Below are positions 13,485-23,603 of a DNA stretch of 64,000 bases, piece by piece. Origin of the DNA: Sclerurus mexicanus (taxonomy: Eukaryota; Chordata; Aves; Passeriformes; Furnariidae); contig VWZF01005188.1 in assembly GCA_013396755.1 (NCBI GenBank), positions 124,552-188,551 on the forward strand, given 5' to 3'. The position numbers were made by a program, and so were the translations under genes. The notes below the pieces were generated by a model, which did not search any database, was not told where the DNA came from, and saw only the letters and a list, made by a program, of their open reading frames with translations. Numbering within the stretch: the stretch's first letter is position 1; the number at the start of each line of letters is the position of its first letter.

Positions 13485-14350
13485 ATCACGCTTCTACAGA
13501 ATCACAGAACTGTTGAAGGCACCTCTGGAGTTAACCCAGCGTAACTCCCTGCTCAAAGCAGAATCAGCTAAGAGCAAGTTTCTCAGGACTGTGTCCTGTC
13601 AGGTGTTAAATATCACCAAAGCTGGAGATGCCACAATCTCTCTGAGCAACCTAATATGGTGTTAAACCAGCCTCACATTAAAAAAGCTTTTTCCTGATGT
13701 TTAAATAGAATTATCAGTATTTCAATTTGTGACCATCGATTCTTGTATTCTCACTAGGGAGCCCTGAGAAGAGTCCGGCTGTCTTCTGATCAGGTATTTA
13801 TACACATTGGCAGGATTCCCCCTAAGCTGCCTCTTTTCAGGGTGAGTCAACCTTTACTAATATGTCAGATACTCCACTTCGTTCATCATCTTTGTGGTCC
13901 TTCTCTGGATCTGTTCCAGTATGTACATGACTGTCTTGTACTGGGTCCAGAATGTACTCGTAGTCCAAAACTGAACAAAGCACTCCAGATATTCAGGGCT
14001 GAATAAAGAGGAAGGGTCACTTCCCTTGACCTGTGGCAGTGCAGCTCTGATACAGGCCAGAATGTTGCTCAGTTCTGCTGTGAGGGCATATTGCTGGCCT
14101 ATGGTCAACTTGGTGTACAACTGTACCCCCAGGGCTTTTACTGGAAAACTGCTTTACAGCTGGATGGCCCTCAGTGTGTACTGGTGCATGGGGTCATTCC
14201 TCCACAGTTGCAGGACTTAGCATTTCCCTTTGCTGAACTTCATAAAATTCTTGTTGGACTATTTCTCGAGCTAGCTGAGGTCCCGCTGAATTGCAGTGCA
14301 AGTATCTGGTGTATTAGCTGCTTCTCCCCGTTTTTCAACTACATGGATAC
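13485..14350 (-). mobile_element. CR1 LINE fragment, 3' part, antisense to plus strand
   Basis: Starts with the antisense CR1 tail ('AGAATCACAGAACTGTTGAAGG' type). It then runs through recognisable antisense 3' CR1 text: a relic of 'gtgaccattgattcttgtcc', 'ctctggatctgttccagtatg', 'ttgctcagttctgctgtgagggcatattgctggcctatggtcaacttggtgt', and 'cccccagggctttt'. It is moderately diverged and carries no intact reading frame. The element is read on the minus strand and its 5' end (right side, about 14350) is truncated. Confidence 0.8.
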
Positions 14351-14490
14351 AAGCTGACACCATGAATTTATGTACAGCATTGGTGGTTCTCCTTTACACA
14401 GAAGCATACATATGAAACAACAAGTGTATAGGCAGTTGGATTAGATGAACACTGTAGCTTCCCTCCACCTGAAGTATGCTGTTATTCTAT

Positions 14491-14556
14491 TATACACACA
14501 CACACACGCACACATAAATATATATAAATGTGGGTATATATATACACATATACAAA
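14491..14556. repeat. CA/TA microsatellite
   Basis: An ACACAC tract with one CG interruption at 14494-14514 is followed by TATATAAATG and further TATATA/CACATA units up to about 14556. A simple repeat, likely length-polymorphic. Confidence 0.85.
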
Positions 14557-17500
14557 CACTGACACCACATAAGTGTACATCAGGTGTAGCAGAAAAAGTT
14601 CTTGTGGTGTGAATAGCTTTTAGGTAGATGCTTCTCATTTCAAGCACATTTTGGAAAGTGTCAGACCCATCTATATTCCACAGACAACGGAGAGAAGTGT
14701 GATTATGGACAGTGAGCCACTTCAAATCTGATCATCAGAATGTGCCAAGCACAGCACAAGGATAGCACACACCAACATTCTCCTGGTCCTGTCAGTTCTT
14801 CAGAAAGTGTGGAGATTGTTGCACCCAGATAGTACCAAGGTTCATTGAAGCAAACACATACTGTCTATCCAGCTGAACCAAACTTACCTACCTTGGCAGC
14901 AAACCATGAAGAAGATGGCATTAAAATGCCTCAGTGCAATGTGAAGGCAAAACTCCTTTTAAAAACTCACTGTGCAGAAAGAATTGTGCAAGCTGTTAGG
15001 GTCAGATATTCAAAATTCAGAATCTGATGCTTTGATAAGCATTTAAAATAATTTAATTAAATGGTGCCTAAAGGAGAGCTGACATTCTTGAATGTCCCTT
15101 AATAGGACATTCCAACCAATGCCAAATCTAGAAAATTAGCTGTATTTAATATCCTTAGCAAAAGGCTTGGATGTCACAGCCACAGCAGGAAGTAAAAATT
15201 GGATTTTTAGAGAAGCAAGCTGATGATTAGATTGAAATAGATTCAGAGATGAGATTTAGGCAGACTGGACAGAAAAGATGTAGATGGGTAGACACAGTGC
15301 AGGGATGGAGAGATGAAGAGATAGATACAGCAGATAGATTCTCATGAAATAGTCTTTCCGTGTTTGGTGTGCAGCTGCGTAGCACCTGCCTGACATTTAC
15401 AGCAGATAGCTTTTATTCATTTCATGGGATATTCATCAAAATGTGGTTGAGAGATGGAGAAAATTCCAAGTATGTGTCATCACTTTACTGGTTTGTGCAG
15501 CTGTTTCCTAAAGCACACAATGATGTTGTGTTGTTAAGGAAATACACTGTCACACTGCCGAACAAATAAAGCATTTAGTTTTATTGAGTAACATTACAAT
15601 AATGGTGGGAAATAATAGACCAAAAATACTGTTTATTCAGTAAGAATAGACAAAAACTTTACTGTCCATGAAAGAATCACTTCATGTAAAGGAAATAAAA
15701 ATTGTGTTATTTATTTAAGCTACTTTTTTAACAGTACTGGTGCAAAATACTTTCTGACATAAGCTTTGATCAAGGATATGAACCAGTAAGCATCCTTAGC
15801 AGCAGAACTCATCAAACTAGAGCTCAGACTACTGGATCCTGACAGAGGATTGTATGTATCAAGTCTAACAGATAGCAAATAATGCTCGGAAATACATAAG
15901 CCTAAGATAGACGGGAGGTGGGTGCGTGCGGTGGATGTTGTGTTGTTGTTGTTGAGATATTGAATTCCTAAATTTCTGATCATAAAAAGTGCTCATGTTA
16001 CTCTATCTTGGGAATAAATCTGTCTTGATTTTATATCTCTATTTAAAAGATGCTAAGTATTTCTCAAAAATTGATGCTTCCAGAAACACTTATTTAAGGT
16101 ATTTCTGATGAGGATGGTATGTCAGCCAAATTATCTGAGCCAGTACTCCACAGGACTAGGCAATTAATTGTATGAGACTCTTTTACACAGGCACATCTAG
16201 CCTGAAGTCATGACATTTTTTCCATCCTATTTTCTTTCTTTAGATTTTACAACTGTTACAGAAGAAAACTAAAAAAAAAAAAAAAAATCTGTTATAGTAT
16301 TTCATTTCAGAGGGGCACCTGGGACCCATTTTCTGGTCACAGTTTCATTTGTAATAGATTTTTCTTATGTTTCTTATGTTTGAACTATTGTTTTGGGGCT
16401 CTTACTTGATTTAAGTAAACTTTCACACAAAAGTTCAGGGAAAAGATACAAGCATGTGGTTTGTATTCAAGACTGTGTGTTGGTCCAGACTGTGTCAAAA
16501 TCAGACTTAATTTCAAGCAAGTCCCCCCTTCATGTGGTTCATCTGCCTCATCCTGACCCTGTCACCAATCTTCCACATATCTGACCTCACCCTCTGGGAT
16601 AGTCCCCAGAGAGTGCCTTGCCCTTGCACTGCTCCATGCTAGCTCAGCACAAAGACAAACCCTATCCTTGGGCTCAGAAAAGCACTATCTTGAGGACAAT
16701 TTTGGAGTATGCACAACCCACAACAGGACAGTGGGATAAAGAGCAAAAGCAACACCTTATCAGCCCAGGATTACTCAGCAAACTAGTATGAGCTTGCCTC
16801 TCATGGCTAAAGGCAACATGCAAAGACAGAACATCAGCACTGTATGCTCTTCTATACCTGCCTGGCTGGAGCAAAGGGCTGGAATACAAATGAAGGGAAG
16901 GGGAGGGGAGAAATAGTGTTCAATAGATTTATGTTTTTTACTTATATATCAGAAATCTAAAAAAAAAAAAAAATTCTTCTGCAAAGAATTTGCTGCAGAA
17001 GGCTGAACTACTGATGTAAGCCCTTCGGACAATCCCTGCAATCACACCTATGGCGACATGCAGTTACTGAACCCGCTCAGGACATCTGTGGTGGCAGCTG
17101 AAGAAGGGAGTTGAGATGCACAGTTGTAATTTATGGAAAAAACTTCAGAGCTCCCTGATAGCTCTCCCTGTTCTAGAAGCAGCTCTAACCACTGCAACCA
17201 CAAGCTTTTCTGACTTGAGCACTTGGTAGCATCCTCTCAACTAAAAGGAAAGTGAATTCAATTCATAATGCAAACTGTCCACTGAAGCCTCCTGGAGTTA
17301 AGTAAGGAACTCATGAGTGGTGGAACATTTTAGGCTTTGTCCTTTACAACAAAGCTGTTAAACTATGACCTCATGGTGCCTCTATCATGGCCTAAATCCA
17401 AAAGCAATTGAAGTAAACTCCTATTGACTTCAGCGGGCTTTGGAACAAGCCCACTTCCACTTCAGCACAAGGCTATTTTTAATGACTCAAGACAGCCTCA

Positions 17501-18429
17501 TCGGAATCTGTTTTGGCCTTTAAAAATGGAGTGTACTGTTACCCTGGAACTGAAAGACCTATCATGATGCTTGGCTATGATATCAGGATGGAAGGAGAGA
17601 TAAAAAGCCCTTTTCTTGCATAAAGCTGTTCTTGCTGGAGCTGCCTTTTTCTTGTTTCTTGTCGCTAAAATAGCAGTGCTATTGTTTGATTTTATTGGTC
17701 TCATCTGGCATTTGGAAATTGCTTCTAGGGCAGGCAACCTGCATGCACACACATGTCCCCTCACACACCCTGACCCACACAGACACACCAGTGTTGTGTG
17801 TGCTCATTGATGATTATATTTTTGCAGAGGTATTTTAGCTTCATTGTCTACAATCCACTGGTTGTCTAGTAAAACTATTTTTTTTTCACTTATTTATAAT
17901 CCAGGATAGATTTCACAAAATAATCCACTATCATATTGCGATGCATAAGTACTTTTTTCCATTTCTGAAACATGTAGCAGAACAACTTTCATACTATTTT
18001 TTGTGCTCAAGGGAGATTTTTTTACTTTATTGCCTTTAGTTTTCACAGTGTGTTGTCCTGCCTTAAATAATCAAACATCTTCATTGTAACATAAAGAGGA
18101 AATACTGATTGAAAAAAGAAAAAGATGGGGAAAAAGAGGTTTCATTTGATGCTATGTTTACTAGAGAGCAGCAACCCCCAATAAAAAAGTCAAAAAACCA
18201 AACCAAATGAAACTGGATTTTTCAACAATATTTCTATCACATTATGATGTGTAACAGGCAGTGATTGTTTGTATTTCAGATAGTAAGTAATGATAGATGT
18301 TGACTGTCCTATGTATAAAAGAAGAGAATCCCCTTTCATAAGTGAAATATAAAACTGAAGAATGATCTCTGACTTGATATTTCAAGGTCTGAATAACTTA
18401 GGTTATGTTCTATAACATTTGCTTCACAA
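14557..18429. other. intergenic DNA, no gene seen
   Basis: No gene recognised. Poly-A tracts lie near 16270-16287 and 16960-16973, and a loose CA-rich patch lies at 17747-17787. The stretch 17581-17730 is of higher complexity and could be a conserved non-coding element, but that needs cross-species alignment. Confidence 0.55.
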
Positions 18430-18672
18430 GGAATCATAGAATGTGCTAGGTTGGAAGAGACCCCTTAGAATCACTGAGTTCAACTCCTGGCCCTGTGCAG
18501 GACACCGCAAGAATCACACCATGTGCCTGAGAGCACCCAAACACTTCTTGAGTTCTGTCAGACTTGGTGCTGTGACCACTTCCCTGGGGAGTGTGTTCCA
18601 GTGCCTGACCATGTTCTGGGTGAAGAATCTTTACCTGACAACTAACCTAAACCTCCCTGACTCAGCTTCATG
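18430..18672 (-). mobile_element. CR1 LINE 3' end, antisense
   Basis: Plus strand starts GAATCATAGAATGTGCTAGG followed by 'ttggaagagacc', the classic antisense end of an avian CR1. It continues with 'caactcctggccctgtgcaggacacc', 'accatgtgcctgagagca', 'gctgtgaccacttccctgggga' and 'cagtgcctgaccatgttctgggtgaagaa'. Only the last roughly 240 bp are present, so it is a strongly 5'-truncated insertion, and it is among the better preserved copies here. Confidence 0.9.
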
Positions 18673-20636
18673 CCACTGTATTTTTCTAAATCAGAATGAG
18701 AACAATCTTCAACATGTTACAATTTCTTGTTCAGCTGGCTCTGAACTGTGAGAGGAGTAGAAGGTCAGAAGACCTATGTTTCAAGCCAAAAGGTCTTTAT
18801 CTTGCTTAATATTAATAGAACTCATACAAGGAAATATTATGAACTTTCACTGAGCCCTGTGGATGTAACTTACCACAGAAATGGAAAGTGCTATTATAAA
18901 AACAGTGATTTCAGGTCTTGAGCCAAAATGAGCCAGGATATGGAAAGAGCCCGATCCAAAGCCCTCTGGAGTCAATCAAAGTCTTTCTGTTGCTTACTGT
19001 GGAACTTTATTCGAGTTGTGAATTTCTCATGGTGACATCTGTGCGTCCTTCATTGATGGATGTGGTGAAACAGTGCTGGAGACGATCACAGATAGATGCC
19101 ATTGCTGCAAAATGACAATTTCCTGGCTTTGTGTAGCATTTCTTCAGTTTTGTCATGCCATTCTTTGGATGTCATCATTCATCTGTTTCCCATGGCTCTT
19201 TTCTGTTTCCTACTTTGATTTAATTCTCTCTTTTTCTTTTCCTTTCACAAGATAATAAAATATACAATCAGATGTAAAACATACATCAGATTCTATATTT
19301 CCTCTTTTACCCTATAGTATTTGTTTCTCTGCAAGCATTAAGAAGGCTTTTTTCCTTCCATACAATACAATACAGGGAACAAGAGTGGAAATGAAGTACA
19401 GTATTGCATTTGTGACAGCCTGAAGAATAACACTGTCACTCCTTTCCCATGTGAGATTAAATTACTACTCACCACTTTTCCATATGTAAATTCTGATATT
19501 ATCTTACATTAGAAATATGCAGGGAAAATAAAAGTGCAGTTGATTCCTAGCTTTTCACCTCATAGGAAAACATATTGGTATGATTTCATTCCACTGTTTT
19601 GGAGCAGAGGAGAGTCTAGGGCCAGCTGGGGTCTACCAGACCTGGGCAATGCTGTGTGAGTTCAACCTGTGTAAGGCTTGCATGAGTACTACTGAGATGG
19701 ACTACTGGTCCTCAGTGAATGTATTGCTCTCCAGTATAATTGTCCAGCTCATAGCTAGCCCAAAGGGACTAAGGAAGTACATAATATACACCTGGAAAAC
19801 AGTAAGTTGCCAATATGTGGGAATGTTATCTCCACTTCGAACCACACAAACTGGGAGAAGGAACAACTTGGTTTTGTGCAATGTGGGTGTATAAGTTTAG
19901 AAAGGATCTCTGGATTCCAGAAACACCATGATATGGCAGGCTTTTAAAGATGATTTCCACTGAAACAATAAGAAGACAAAGAAAGCAGAGATTTAGTCTA
20001 TTGACTTCCCAAGTAAATCTGGCTTGGCAGACATCACTGCCTGCTATTTCTTTCCCTTCACAGAAAGTTTTTTTTTAAGCACTGCAGCTGATATCTGCAA
20101 AGACAGCAAGTCCTGTTTTCAATCTGTGAAATATTTAATTCTATTTTAAATCTAGTCAACCTGACAGAGCTAGTGTGCCAAAACTGCCCCATTGTTTGGT
20201 AAAAAAAAGAGAATAAGGTTATTGAATATGTCTACATCAGATTGACTTTCTGGACAAGTAAATTTGTGTTCTGTTGCAGGTTTGACATAGGCCTTTGAAA
20301 CAAGGCTTTCCCTTAACCAGCATTTTTTTCATAAATACCCTTTTCTCCATCTCCTTTTGTTTCTTGAGCCTCTTCACTCCCAAGCTGACTGGAAGTGAAA
20401 CTCCCAATCCTTTGGGATTGTCCTTTGAAACTATTTCAAAGTCAGATATTTTGCCCTCTTACTGTCTTTTCTCAAAGCTTTGGTAAAACTGAACCCATTG
20501 CATAGGGTGGGAAAAGATGATAGGAAACATCCACAAATCCCTGCCAGATTAATTTTGTGATAAACTTTGATTTAGCCATGTAAAGTACCTATTTCAAATC
20601 ACCCCATAACTGCTGGTTCATAACTCGAAGTTATAG
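18673..20636. other. intergenic DNA, no gene seen
   Basis: No gene or repeat was recognised. The frame at 19580-19894 has no family resemblance and is probably chance. Confidence 0.55.
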
Positions 20637-20990
20637 CACCTTCCAGTATCTGAAGGGGGCCTACAAGAAATCTAGAGAGAGACTTTTTACAATGGCATGT
20701 AGTGAAAGGACAAGGGGGAAGGGCTTGAAGCCAAAAGAGGGTAGGTTTAGATTAGATATAAGGAAGAAGTTCTTTACTGTGAGGGTGGTGAGGCACTGGA
20801 ACAGGTTGCTCTGAGAAGTTATGGATGCCCCATCCCTGGAAGTGTGCAAGGCCAGGATGGATGGAGCTCCGAGCAACTTGGTCTAGTGAAAAGTGTCCCT
20901 CCTAATGGCAGAGGGGTTAGAACTAGATGACCTTTAAAGTCCCTTCCAACTCAAAACACTCTATGACTCTGTGATTCTGTAAGATTACAG
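20637..20990 (+). mobile_element. CR1 LINE 3' end, sense
   Basis: Begins 'agcaccttccagtatctgaagggggcctacaagaaatct', the usual block just before the CR1 terminus. It runs through 'ggaagaagttctttactgtgagggtggtgaggcactggaacaggttgctc' and ends with 'cccttccaactcaaaacactctatgactctgtgattctgt', the short-repeat tail of CR1. Roughly 350 bp, 5'-truncated, no coding capacity. Confidence 0.92.
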
Positions 20991-22397
20991 TTTAGGTTTT
21001 CAAAGGCTGCACGCCTGCAGATGCAAATCATCAGCTGAGGGATGACCAGTCTTCACATGAAACTCAACACCTATCTGGATGTTAAATGAAATTTCCAAAC
21101 TGAAGAGTACTGAAGAAATCCCTAGTTTTTGTCATACAGCCACATATCTCCTCTGTGCAGCTGGGCTTACAGGCTACAGCTCAGCCAAAAGCCAGGAGCT
21201 GGGGCATCCTCTCTGAGCATCTCATTTGCTCAACTCAGCTTCTGCTGAGTTGCAGTGGGGGGTTGCAGCAACCTTCCTCAAATGTCACATAGGCTTCAGC
21301 AGTATACACATAGGCCACTAATTGCAGAATCTCAAACCCAAGTGACTAAAAAATAAACTATTTTTATTTTCATTTTGATCCCCAGAACCTTGTCACTTTG
21401 AGTTAGAAAGACACTTAAGAGCAAAAAAAAAAGTGAAAAAAAAAATAGATGTTTCATCCTTGGTGTTACTACTATATTCCAGAAATTATAATTACTGGTC
21501 AAGAATATTGTTGGTCATGGCCTTCAGATTAAGGAGACTATGCTTTCAAACAAGAGTGAATCCAAGATGCAAGCATTGGAGAGTTAACACTTGCTAAAAA
21601 TATGATAATGACAACAGTAAAGAGAATTTAGTTTGACCTGCACTTTTTGAACTTCATTTTCATTGTAAAATATCATTTTGGAATATCAAACTGCTCAGAA
21701 ACATATAAATACTTGTGTTAAACAAGTCTTAAGCAAGTCTTAGAGAGTTACACCATATGAAGAATTATTACTTAGCACATTTTTGAATAAGATCAAAGCA
21801 TGCATCCTTCATTGGGATTTTTGAATGTAACACACCCATCTATTTTTAAACTGATGAATTGCTCTAAAAGCAAAGATCAGTCAGAAACAATAAACCAGAG
21901 GGGACTATAGACTACATATAAATATTCAAAGTGAAGACATATGGCTTCTGGCACCAGTGTTCTGCAGTAATGCTGGAAGAATGGAGAGAGTGGAAAGAAG
22001 GAGTATTACCTAAAATTATATTGATTTAAACTGTGAATGTCCTGATAGGGACCTTTTTATATGGCTACATCTGGATATACGAAATTGTGAACTGTTAGCT
22101 GGAAAAAGCACACCTGCATACCTGATGGGTATAAACAACTATAAACACAGGAGTCACAAAGATGACCCCATGTGTTTTAAGTGAGTTTAGGCAAGTCTAC
22201 TGCATAGAATGCTCAGCTGACTGTTTCTAATCAGAATTCAGAAGAGGGAACACAAAAGCTTAACTATTTGCCATTTTTACTCTGAATCAAATTCATTTTG
22301 AGCTTTCCACGTATAGTCATATCAAGTTCACTATTTTAATTTCTCTGGCATCAGGTACTTCCCTTGGGAATTCAACTGCTGAGCATGTGCAACACTC
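20991..22397. other. intergenic DNA, no gene seen
   Basis: Unique-looking AT-rich sequence up to the first LTR insertion. Nothing else recognised. Confidence 0.55.
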
Positions 22398-22402
22398 CTT
22401 GC
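22398..22402. repeat. left target-site duplication of LTR (CTTGC)
   Basis: CTTGC directly precedes the LTR start TGTGCTGG and is repeated exactly at 23033-23037 after the LTR end GGACA. A 5-bp duplication is the size typical of ERVL-like insertions, although class assignment from size alone is weak. Confidence 0.8.
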
Positions 22403-23032
22403 TGTGCTGGTTTAAGGGTAAACCGACAGGAGAAATGGACCCACCACGAGAGAGATTATGAGTCAGAGTTACAATCTAATGAAAGGTATTACAATAAATA
22501 CACTGACACAAAGAGAAAACTTCTTTCAACTCATCAAAACCCAGCAGTATAACCCAGTGTCCCAGGGCACAAGCCCAAAGGGGTTTGTTAGCCCTTGTGC
22601 TGAGACCCGTGTGGTTCCCCCAACTCTAAAGCAAAAGGAAGTAAAGAACCTGTTGGTGCAGATGACGGTTGTGGTCTGGTCAAGAGTGCTGGTTTCCTCC
22701 TGTCGAGGTCCTGCTGCTCCTCTGGATCCAACGAGTGTAGCCCCTGAGGTCTTCTTACACCCGCTTATGTACCTTCAGGGAGCACCCAGTCCCTCCCCCA
22801 GGGCGGGGACTCACACAATGGGTGATTAACTCTGAGTCATGGGGTATTGTTGAACCGTTGATGGCCCATTAGCAGTCACGCCCTCTCAGGCTGGGTGTGA
22901 AGGTGCTAACAACTCCCTGGGCAGCTGCTGCAAATGGTCCACTGTTTTGGGAAATGAATAGAGGGGGGTAGAATACATAGCTTTGATCACCCCCACACAG
23001 TGATAACTGGTCCCACCTGCCGAACTAGGACA
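22403..23032. mobile_element. solo ERV LTR, about 630 bp (ERVL-like)
   Basis: A 630-bp unit starting TGTGCTGGTT and ending AACTAGGACA. The ends form an imperfect inverted repeat (TGTGCTGGTT against TGTCCTAGTT) with canonical TG...CA. It is bounded by the exact 5-bp direct repeat CTTGC on both sides. It is GC-richer than its surroundings and contains no gag, pol or env, so it is best read as a solo LTR left by recombination between two LTRs. An AATAAA lies near 22493 on the plus strand, but this does not settle the orientation. The TGTGCTGGTT start resembles LTRs of bird ERVL families from memory; the exact family is not assigned. Confidence 0.8.
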
Positions 23033-23037
23033 CTTGC
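23033..23037. repeat. right target-site duplication of LTR (CTTGC)
   Basis: Exact copy of the CTTGC found at 22398-22402, placed directly after the terminal CA of the LTR. Confidence 0.8.
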
Positions 23038-23052
23038 ATTTCCCAAAAAGAT

Positions 23053-23058
23053 TCTAGA
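23053..23058. repeat. left 6-bp direct repeat (TCTAGA) flanking ERV remnant
   Basis: TCTAGA immediately precedes a TG at 23059 and recurs exactly at 23577-23582 straight after the LTR terminal CA. Six bp is the target-duplication size of alpharetroviruses and related ERVs. Confidence 0.6.
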
Positions 23059-23087
23059 TGTAGGGAAAAAATTTTGCCGATAGCAGT

Positions 23088-23105
23088 ATCACGTCGGGGT
23101 CACCA
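23088..23105 (-). other. retroviral primer-binding site, tRNA-Trp type
   Basis: On the minus strand these 18 bases read TGGTGACCCCGACGTGAT, which by established knowledge is the tRNA-Trp primer-binding site used by Rous sarcoma virus and related avian alpharetroviruses. It starts two bases after the LTR end CAACA, the expected place. This is the strongest single piece of evidence that the adjacent 469 bp are an LTR. Confidence 0.93.
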
Positions 23106-23107
23106 GT

Positions 23108-23576
23108 TGTTGCGAGACGATGCGGTGAGGAGGGTGAGGGCGAGCTTCCTGGAGTCAATGACACGATTCTCATAGAGGTACAGTCAGTGCTCAGTTTATC
23201 AATTAATTACACAGTTTATACAGGGTTTTATGGTGTTTACGTATAACTATTCTCTATAACTTATTGGCTAGTATAATAATTCTTTATTGCTTATTGGCTA
23301 AAAGTTTCTCGCTTAAAGTATCTAATGTCTCTATCTTGCTTTAACCTTGTAATAAGCAATTTTTCTGCTTTCCCATCTGCTTTCTTGGTTTCCCATCCAT
23401 TGTTCTTATTTTATTTGTTACCATCTTCTTTATGATTATTGCTTATAGATACTCTGCCTTTACTTCCCAGCACGTAGGCCTAATCATTATCCTTGCTTCC
23501 CAGCATGTAGGCTGGATTGTGCAGACAGGCCTGTGTTAGGATTTCATGCCCTGTTTCTGAGAGCATATTCTCAACA
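23108..23576 (-). mobile_element. ERV LTR, 469 bp, minus strand
   Basis: Starts TGTTG and ends CAACA on the minus strand, a perfect 5-bp inverted terminal repeat with TG...CA. Inside, read on the minus strand, there are two AGCCAATAAG motifs (CCAAT-box like), an AATAAA between them, and TATA-like CATAAAA and TATAAA elements further on. These suit a U3 promoter and R region, although exact U3/R/U5 borders cannot be placed. A primer-binding site follows directly. Together with the tRNA-Trp primer this suggests a beta/alpha-like avian ERVK-type family. Confidence 0.85.
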
Positions 23577-23582
23577 TCTAGA
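23577..23582. repeat. right 6-bp direct repeat (TCTAGA)
   Basis: Exact copy of 23053-23058, directly after the terminal CA of the minus-strand LTR start. Confidence 0.6.
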
Positions 23583-23587
23583 CCTTC

Positions 23588-23603
23588 TTTTTTTTTTTTT
23601 TTT
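23588..23603. repeat. poly-T run (16 bp)
   Basis: Sixteen consecutive T bases a few bases outside the ERV remnant. A simple homopolymer. Confidence 0.9.

Larger units (their letters stand above)
23059..23576 (-). mobile_element. ERV remnant: one LTR plus primer-binding site, minus strand
   Basis: Read on the minus strand, the element is a 469-bp LTR (23576 down to 23108), then AC, then an 18-nt primer-binding site, then 29 nt ending in CCCTACA, with the flanking repeat TCTAGA on both sides. No gag, pol or env is left. The whole is only about 518 bp, so the second LTR and all coding parts are missing. It could have arisen by deletion through a short homology close to the far LTR end, or by integration of an aberrant DNA intermediate. 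It lies only 21 bp from the neighbouring solo LTR. The presence of a retroviral LTR is well supported; the exact left boundary is inferred from the direct repeat. Confidence 0.75.

Noticed and set aside
17747..17787. CA-rich stretch considered as a microsatellite
   Set aside because: Too interrupted to count as a clean repeat.
23053..23582. Idea that both LTRs form one provirus with two LTRs
   Set aside because: The two LTR sequences differ completely, have different terminal bases and different target duplications (5 bp versus 6 bp), so they are separate insertions.
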